Positions 6,939 to 10,469 of a stretch of DNA of 10,469 nucleotides are shown here, one piece after another; position 1 is the stretch's first letter; every line of letters begins with the position of its first letter. The notes below the pieces were generated by a model, which saw only the letters and a program-made list of their open reading frames with translations, was not told where the DNA came from and searched no databases. A program made the position numbers and the translations under genes. This DNA comes from Deltaproteobacteria bacterium (GTDB lineage: Bacteria > Desulfobacterota > Syntrophobacteria > BM002). The stretch is from the NCBI GenBank assembly GCA_020350905.1, contig CP070843.1, positions 2,682,479 through 2,692,947 of the forward strand, given 5' to 3'.

Positions 6939-7616
6939 ATGTACCAGTTTCTAACAGGTCCGCTTCTGTGGCTGTCATTTCTCATCTTCTTCATTGGCTT
7001 GATAGTACGTGTGGTCTGGTATGTCAGGGGCCTCAGTTGGCAAATGGATAGGGTTGCTTACACCAAGCATGTTTCCCACGGAATTAAGGGCGCCTTGAGA
7101 TCAATTATTTTTTGGCTCCTTCCCTTTGGAACCAGAAGGTGGAAGACCAGGCCAGCTATGACCATACTCTTTTTTGTCTTTCACATTGGTATCGTGATTA
7201 CCCCTATTTTTCTGCTGGCCCATAACATTATTCTAAAAGAAAGGTGGGGCATAAGCTGGGCCACACTCCCCGGCCCTGTTGCCGACACCTTAACAATCGC
7301 GGTGATTGTCTCTGCCTTGTTCTTGGTGCTGCGACGTATTGCCTTCTCAGAGGTCAGGATACTTACCTCAGCTTATGACTATCTGCTTCTGGCCATCACC
7401 GTAGCACCATTTTTCACCGGCTTTCTTGCCAGTCTGAAGGTAGCAGGCTACCCGTTCTGGCTCTACGCTCACATCATCAGCGGTGAAATTATGCTGATAG
7501 CCATACCTCTTACCAAACTGTCCCATACCGTCCTCTTTTTCATGTCTAGGGGGCAACTTGGCATGGATTACGGTATTAAACGAGGCGGAATGAAAGGAAG
7601 GGGTTTAGCCTGGTAA
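6939..7616 (+). CDS. hmcE: HmcE, NarI-like cytochrome b membrane subunit
   Basis: The protein has 225 residues and resembles the gamma subunit of respiratory nitrate reductase (NarI) and DsrM. Five hydrophobic membrane segments are visible (about 7-27, 74-98, 114-132, 145-165 and 175-200). Four histidines are placed like the two b-haem ligand pairs of NarI: H82 and H95 on the second helix, H178 and H196 on the last. The second pair has the same 18-residue spacing as in NarI, so diheme b is predicted. The C-terminus is basic and Gly-rich (GIKRGGMKGRG). A strong Shine-Dalgarno GAGGGG (6927-6932) precedes the ATG. As DsrM pairs with DsrK, HmcE should be the membrane partner of HmcF, carrying electrons between the membrane and the cytoplasmic iron-sulfur protein. 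Confidence 0.94.
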   Translation: MYQFLTGPLLWLSFLIFFIGLIVRVVWYVRGLSWQMDRVAYTKHVSHGIKGALRSIIFWLLPFGTRRWKTRPAMTILFFVFHIGIVITPIFLLAHNIILKERWGISWATLPGPVADTLTIAVIVSALFLVLRRIAFSEVRILTSAYDYLLLAITVAPFFTGFLASLKVAGYPFWLYAHIISGEIMLIAIPLTKLSHTVLFFMSRGQLGMDYGIKRGGMKGRGLAW

Positions 7617-7628
7617 TCATTGCTCAAG

Positions 7629-7647
7629 CTCAAGCTTTAAGCTAGAG
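7629..7647 (+). repeat. Imperfect inverted repeat touching the hmcF ribosome site
   Basis: CTCAAGCTT (7629-7637) and AAGCTAGAG (7639-7647) pair at 8 of 9 positions around a single central base. The sequence CAAGCT is also repeated directly at 7625-7630 and 7631-7636. The right arm runs into the Shine-Dalgarno GGAGG (7647-7651) of hmcF. A one-base loop is not possible in RNA, so the stem would have to open to a 3-5 base loop, leaving about seven base pairs with one mismatch. It may be a minor hairpin affecting hmcF translation, or a protein site, or chance. Confidence 0.3.
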
Positions 7648-7659
7648 GAGGAACAGAAG

Positions 7660-9045
7660 ATGCCCGAAGGATTACTTTGCAATAAGACACCCGTGGATAC
7701 CATGGAACAACTCCAAGCCCTCTTGAATGATCGGCGTGGGGTAACTTACTACGAAGAGATGGATCAACTGGATGTGGATCAAAAGGCTCTGGCCACAGCA
7801 ATCCAGAATACTTGCAAATCACGTCTACGCACCTGGCTGGAGATCTGCGCTCACTGCGGCCTGTGTGCCGACGCCTGCCCCTATTATCTCGTTAACGACA
7901 AGGATCCCAAGCAGGTTCCAGCCCACAAGATACAATCCACTCTCGGCGAAATAGTGAAACGCAAAGGTGATGTGGACAACGCTTTCATGCAGTACGTTAT
8001 GGACACCGCCTGGTCCAGGTGCACCTGCTGTAACCGCTGCGGCATGTACTGCCCTTTTGGCATCGACATGGGGATCATGTTCGGTTATGTACGAGGCCTT
8101 TGTTTTGCCCAGGGCTTTGTGCCTTGGGAGTTGAAGATCGGCTCTGGCATGCACCGGATATTCCGGGCCCAGATGGATGTTACCCAGGAAGACTGGATTG
8201 AAACCTGTAAATGGATGGAAGAAGAGCAGGAAGATGATTGGCCAGGATTAAAAATCCCCATAGATGTGGAAAATGCAGACCTGCTCTACACGGTCAATGC
8301 CAGGGAAGTGAAGCACTACCCGGAAGATCTTGCCGAGGCGGCCATCCTCTTTCATATCGCCGGTGAGAATTGGACCGTTGCCAGTGAGGGCTGGGAGGCA
8401 ACAAGCCTCTCCATGTTTGCCGGGGACTGGGCTGCCTGCAAAATGCAAGTGGAGACGGTCTATGAGTCTTTTAAGCGATTGAAGCCCAAACGGATGATCA
8501 CAACCGAATGCGGCCACATGTACAGAGCCACGGTTCTAGAGGGACCTTACTGGGCCGGGTTTGAAAGTGGGCAGCCCCCGGTCGAGTGCATCCACTATGT
8601 GGAATGGGTTGGAGAAGCCTTGAGAACTGGAAAGCTCAAGATAGACCCTGCCAGGAAGATCAAGGAGCCTGTAACATACCAGGATTCTTGCAATTACATC
8701 AGGAACGGAGGATTAGGTGACGTTGCCAGGGAAATCATCAGCTATGTTGCCGAGGATTTCAGGGAAATGTCACCCTGCCGAGAACACAATTTCTGTTGCG
8801 GGGGAGGCGGCGGTCTTAATGGTATTGGCAGGTATCGACCGCAGCGAAACAAGGGCCTGGAGATAAAGCGGGATCAGATCTTGGCCACCGGGGCGAAAAT
8901 TGTGGTTGCGCCCTGCCACAACTGTTGGGATGCTATCAGGGATCTGGAAGAGGTTTTCCACATAGACATCAGTTGGTCCTTCTTGAAACCCCTTCTTCTG
9001 AGTATGGTTGAAGTACCTGAACATCTGAAACCCGAGGAGGACTAA
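7660..9045 (+). CDS. hmcF: HmcF, cytoplasmic iron-sulfur protein with CCG domain (HdrD/DsrK-like)
   Basis: The protein has 461 residues and no signal peptide or membrane span, so it is cytoplasmic. Two ferredoxin motifs bind [4Fe-4S] clusters: C63/C66/C69/C73-P and C121/C124/C127/C131-P. The C-terminal half carries a cysteine-rich CCG module: C344, C379-C380 in FCCGGGGG, and C419-X2-C422, close to the pattern of heterodisulfide reductase HdrD/HdrB and DsrK, where it binds a non-cubane cluster at the catalytic site. An earlier TTECGHMY (C284) looks like the conserved remnant of the first CCG repeat. A strong Shine-Dalgarno (GGAGG, 7647-7651) fixes the start. HmcF ends the complex on the cytoplasmic side and should exchange electrons with a thiol/disulfide or other cytoplasmic redox partner; the physiological partner is not established. 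Confidence 0.95.
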   Translation: MPEGLLCNKTPVDTMEQLQALLNDRRGVTYYEEMDQLDVDQKALATAIQNTCKSRLRTWLEICAHCGLCADACPYYLVNDKDPKQVPAHKIQSTLGEIVKRKGDVDNAFMQYVMDTAWSRCTCCNRCGMYCPFGIDMGIMFGYVRGLCFAQGFVPWELKIGSGMHRIFRAQMDVTQEDWIETCKWMEEEQEDDWPGLKIPIDVENADLLYTVNAREVKHYPEDLAEAAILFHIAGENWTVASEGWEATSLSMFAGDWAACKMQVETVYESFKRLKPKRMITTECGHMYRATVLEGPYWAGFESGQPPVECIHYVEWVGEALRTGKLKIDPARKIKEPVTYQDSCNYIRNGGLGDVAREIISYVAEDFREMSPCREHNFCCGGGGGLNGIGRYRPQRNKGLEIKRDQILATGAKIVVAPCHNCWDAIRDLEEVFHIDISWSFLKPLLLSMVEVPEHLKPEED

Positions 9046-9195
9046 AACGATATTAAGGGGGAAGAGTGTCCTTAGTTCTCCGAAAGAACAGTCATCCTCA
9101 AGATATTGCGGATGGCCGTCGACCGTCAATTGGATCTAATATTGGATTCTTTTTGATGACCCCCACCTCAGACAAGTATAGCGTGCGGGGGGGGA

Positions 9196-9236
9196 GAGGC
9201 AGCATAGCAACGGGGACAGCTGCCTCGATGTTGCTA
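9196..9236 (+). ncRNA. Interlocking stems: possible pseudoknot or two-state RNA switch
   Basis: Stem A pairs GAGGCAGC (9196-9203) with GCTGCCTC (9219-9226), 8 perfect base pairs. Stem B pairs TAGCAAC (9205-9211), which lies in the loop of A, with GTTGCTA (9230-9236), 7 perfect base pairs. The order A5'-B5'-A3'-B3' is that of an H-type pseudoknot. The connecting loops are 1, 7 and 3 bases; 3 bases is short to cross an 8-bp stem, so the two hairpins may instead be mutually exclusive. No known riboswitch class is recognised. The pairing is seen directly; the claim that it is a functional RNA is inference. Confidence 0.35.
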
Positions 9237-9310
9237 GCATTGGAGTACCCCCCTGCCTATTAAACGGTACTTGCATCGTCCGGCTCTCCTCGCGGTAACT
9301 CCCCTGGCAC

Positions 9311-9339
9311 TTGACGTTTCGCCGCAATAGTTCTACAAA
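9311..9339 (+). promoter_or_regulatory. Putative sigma70 promoter for the hypothetical-USP pair
   Basis: TTGACG (9311-9316, 5 of 6) is followed after exactly 17 bases by TACAAA (9334-9339, 4 of 6). Transcription would start near 9346, leaving a ~40-base leader before the ATG at 9387. This would make the downstream pair a separate transcription unit from hmcA-F, with the structured region 9187-9272 upstream of the promoter as part of the hmc 3' end. Confidence 0.45.
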
Positions 9340-9386
9340 GAAATTAAGGGGGTTAAATCACGGCGATCCGCGTTGAAAAGGGGTTT

Positions 9387-9923
9387 ATGAATACCGTTAC
9401 CCTGAAAAGAGATGGCTCCATCCTCAGTGACGGGAAAACCGTGGAAACCGACCCTCTGGTGTGTCTCAGCTACCAAGTGGACCTTAATGAGGACTATATA
9501 CTGCGAAGCTTCTTTCGAATGCTCGAGAAGCATTCTTTACTCGCAAAGTTGAATGTGTTTTTCCCTTCATATATGGAACAGTACCTGGCATGTCCAAAAT
9601 ACAACTGTACAACTGAAAGTATAGACCATCTTGAACTTAGGAAAACGGTCGAGATGATCGGCTTTCCGGGTCAGCCCCGGCTGGAAATATACAACTCCTT
9701 CCATGGTGTCCGTGGCGATGAGACCTGTGAAATTAGATCCCTCCAAATTGACAGTTTGTTAGACATGCCGATCAAGCTCGGAAGGCTCAAACACATAGTG
9801 TTCGGAGACAAGGTGGACATATTCGAGTTTGATACTGTGTTCACCTTGTTCGAATTCATTGAAGGGATTGCCTGGGAACTTAGTTTTCATGTCGCGCCAA
9901 CGGAGTGTGCCCTCAGGAGGTGA
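9387..9923 (+). CDS. Uncharacterised protein, cotranscribed with a USP gene downstream of hmc
   Basis: I do not recognise a named family. The protein has 178 residues, is acidic-to-neutral, and has no signal peptide, membrane segment, nucleotide-binding loop or clustered metal motif; it should be cytoplasmic. It begins MNTVTLKRDGSILSDGK, a beta-hairpin-like start, and has a helical middle (40-67) followed by an alternating hydrophobic pattern rich in Phe and Ile (130-168). Cysteines C26, C69, C74, C114 and C174 are scattered; C69-X4-C74 is the only close pair. Codon use and base composition match the hmc genes, supporting a real resident gene. The ATG at 9387 follows AAAAGGGG (9376-9383), a usable ribosome site with short spacing. 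Only three bases separate its stop from the USP start, so the two are one transcriptional unit. Its position after hmcF suggests a link to redox or energy stress, but function is unknown. Confidence 0.85.
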   Translation: MNTVTLKRDGSILSDGKTVETDPLVCLSYQVDLNEDYILRSFFRMLEKHSLLAKLNVFFPSYMEQYLACPKYNCTTESIDHLELRKTVEMIGFPGQPRLEIYNSFHGVRGDETCEIRSLQIDSLLDMPIKLGRLKHIVFGDKVDIFEFDTVFTLFEFIEGIAWELSFHVAPTECALRR

Positions 9924-9926
9924 CAT

Positions 9927-10469
9927 ATGTTTGACAAGATTTTGTTCGCCACAACAGCTTCGCCCATTTGCAAAGATGCGGCCGATGTGGCTTTCGATCT
10001 GGCCAATAAGTACGACTCGCATCTTACTGTATTTCATGTCTTTGGGCTTCCCACCCACGGTTTCAGCCAATTCGCAGTAGATCTTAAAACGGGTGAGACC
10101 GAGGTGCATGACGACGAATGGGTTGAACGGGTGAAAGAAGAGATGCAAAGTACCTTTGCCGACAAGTTGGCAGAAGCTGAAAACTGCGAGGTAGAAGCCG
10201 TTGTCGGGGCACCCCACCGGGAGATCTTGAGGGCAGCGCGTACAAAAAACATCGACTTGATTGTAATGGGCTCCCACACCAGGCAAGAGGACACGGGTGC
10301 TACCCGCTTCAGGACTGTGGTGGGCAATACCATGCAGAAGGTGGCCAAGGCAGCCCGGTGTCCCGTCCTTATAGTAAGCAGACCATGTCAGACCTGCTGG
10401 TGGTATTTTTCTAATATCGTCTTCGGCACCGATTTTTCCAAAGCGGCACAGTCAGCCTTCAAGTTCGCC
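9927..10469 (+). CDS. Tandem universal stress protein (UspA domain), 3' end outside window
   Basis: The frame is open to the right edge: 181 residues are visible. A near-perfect Shine-Dalgarno AGGAGG (9915-9920) lies six bases before the ATG, inside the end of the upstream gene. Residues 1-150 form one complete USP domain, from MFDKILFATT through VEAVVGAPHREI (90-100) and IDLIVMGSHT (109-118) to CPVLIV (145-150). A second USP domain begins near 161 (FSNIVFGTDFS, then SKAAQSAF), so this is a tandem USP protein. The ATP-binding pattern G-x2-G-x9-G-(S/T) is degenerate in the first domain: T118 replaces the second glycine and VVGNT (131-135) the last part. This domain may therefore not bind ATP in the usual way. 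The linker carries C154-Q-T-C157, a CXXC pair unusual for a USP. USPs act in energy-limitation and redox stress; the specific role here is unknown. Confidence 0.93.
   Translation, partial: MFDKILFATTASPICKDAADVAFDLANKYDSHLTVFHVFGLPTHGFSQFAVDLKTGETEVHDDEWVERVKEEMQSTFADKLAEAENCEVEAVVGAPHREILRAARTKNIDLIVMGSHTRQEDTGATRFRTVVGNTMQKVAKAARCPVLIVSRPCQTCWWYFSNIVFGTDFSKAAQSAFKFA

Larger units (their letters stand above)
9046..9386 (+). other. 341-base intergenic region, structured, no convincing gene
   Basis: This is the longest gap in the window. It holds the interlocking inverted repeats at 9196-9236, an eight-G run (9187-9194) and two C runs able to pair with it (CCCCC 9160-9164, CCCCCC 9248-9253). 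It also has a further stem AGTACC/GGTACT (9244-9249/9266-9271). The decamer ATTAAGGGGG occurs near both ends (9052-9061 and 9343-9352). A promoter candidate lies at 9311-9339. A 65-codon GTG frame (9066-9263) follows an AAGGGGG ribosome-like site, but its composition does not look like a protein. No classic stem plus T-run terminator for hmcF was found. Confidence 0.6.

Noticed and set aside
2766..9045. Possibility that the operon is Tmc or DsrMKJOP rather than Hmc
   Set aside because: Tmc has a tetrahaem and Dsr a trihaem cytochrome. Here the cytochrome has 16 haems and the gene order, including the tiny hmcD, is that of Hmc.
9066..9263. 65-codon GTG frame after an AAGGGGG ribosome-like site in the hmcF downstream gap
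   Set aside because: The predicted peptide has no recognisable family, low-complexity Gly/Ser/Arg stretches caused by the G run, and overlaps perfect RNA stems. It is more likely noncoding.
9759..10286. 175-codon minus-strand frame across the hypothetical and USP genes
   Set aside because: It lies opposite two clear plus-strand genes with good ribosome sites and has no recognisable protein features.
1..10469. Mobile element, prophage, defence island or CRISPR content
   Set aside because: All genes are co-oriented respiratory, regulatory or stress genes; no transposase, integrase, spacer-repeat array or tRNA-edge was seen.

Overview
The window looks like chromosomal DNA of a sulfate-reducing (or closely related, formerly deltaproteobacterial) Desulfobacterota. 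The central evidence is a complete hmcABCDEF gene set for the Hmc transmembrane redox complex: a periplasmic 16-haem cytochrome, a Tat-exported four-cluster ferredoxin, an NrfD-like membrane subunit, a 43-residue membrane peptide, a NarI-like cytochrome b subunit and a cytoplasmic HdrD/DsrK-like CCG iron-sulfur protein. All genes are on the + strand. Gene order differs from what I recall of Desulfovibrio vulgaris, where rrf1 and rrf2 follow hmcF. Here an Rrf2-family gene precedes hmcA and no DNA-binding response regulator is visible, which suggests a lineage other than Desulfovibrio.

Layout. 2-832: 3' part of a PAS-type sensor histidine kinase. 832-1974: a REC-histidine kinase hybrid, overlapping the kinase by one base. 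1975-2203: AT-rich gap with a putative promoter and a 9+9+9 inverted repeat. 2204-2662: Rrf2-family regulator with an IscR-like cysteine triad. 2663-2765: short gap with two dyads around a possible -10 box. 2766-9045: hmcA to hmcF, with a possible internal promoter between hmcD and hmcE. 9046-9386: a 341-base structured gap without a convincing gene. 9387-9923: conserved-looking hypothetical protein. 9927 to the window end: first part of a tandem universal stress protein (USP).

How it works together. Established models of Hmc have periplasmic electrons, from hydrogenases through type I cytochrome c3, entering HmcA. They pass through HmcB and the membrane subunits HmcC, D and E to cytoplasmic HmcF, or run in the reverse direction. 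The iron-sulfur Rrf2 protein is the obvious candidate for a redox or Fe-S-sensing regulator of this expensive operon. The two kinases could add a second signal, but their output protein is not in the window. The hypothetical protein and USP form a tight pair, probably with their own promoter. They are the least explained part of the window and the best candidate for an undescribed Hmc-associated module.

I saw no tRNA, rRNA, CRISPR array, insertion sequence or integrase.
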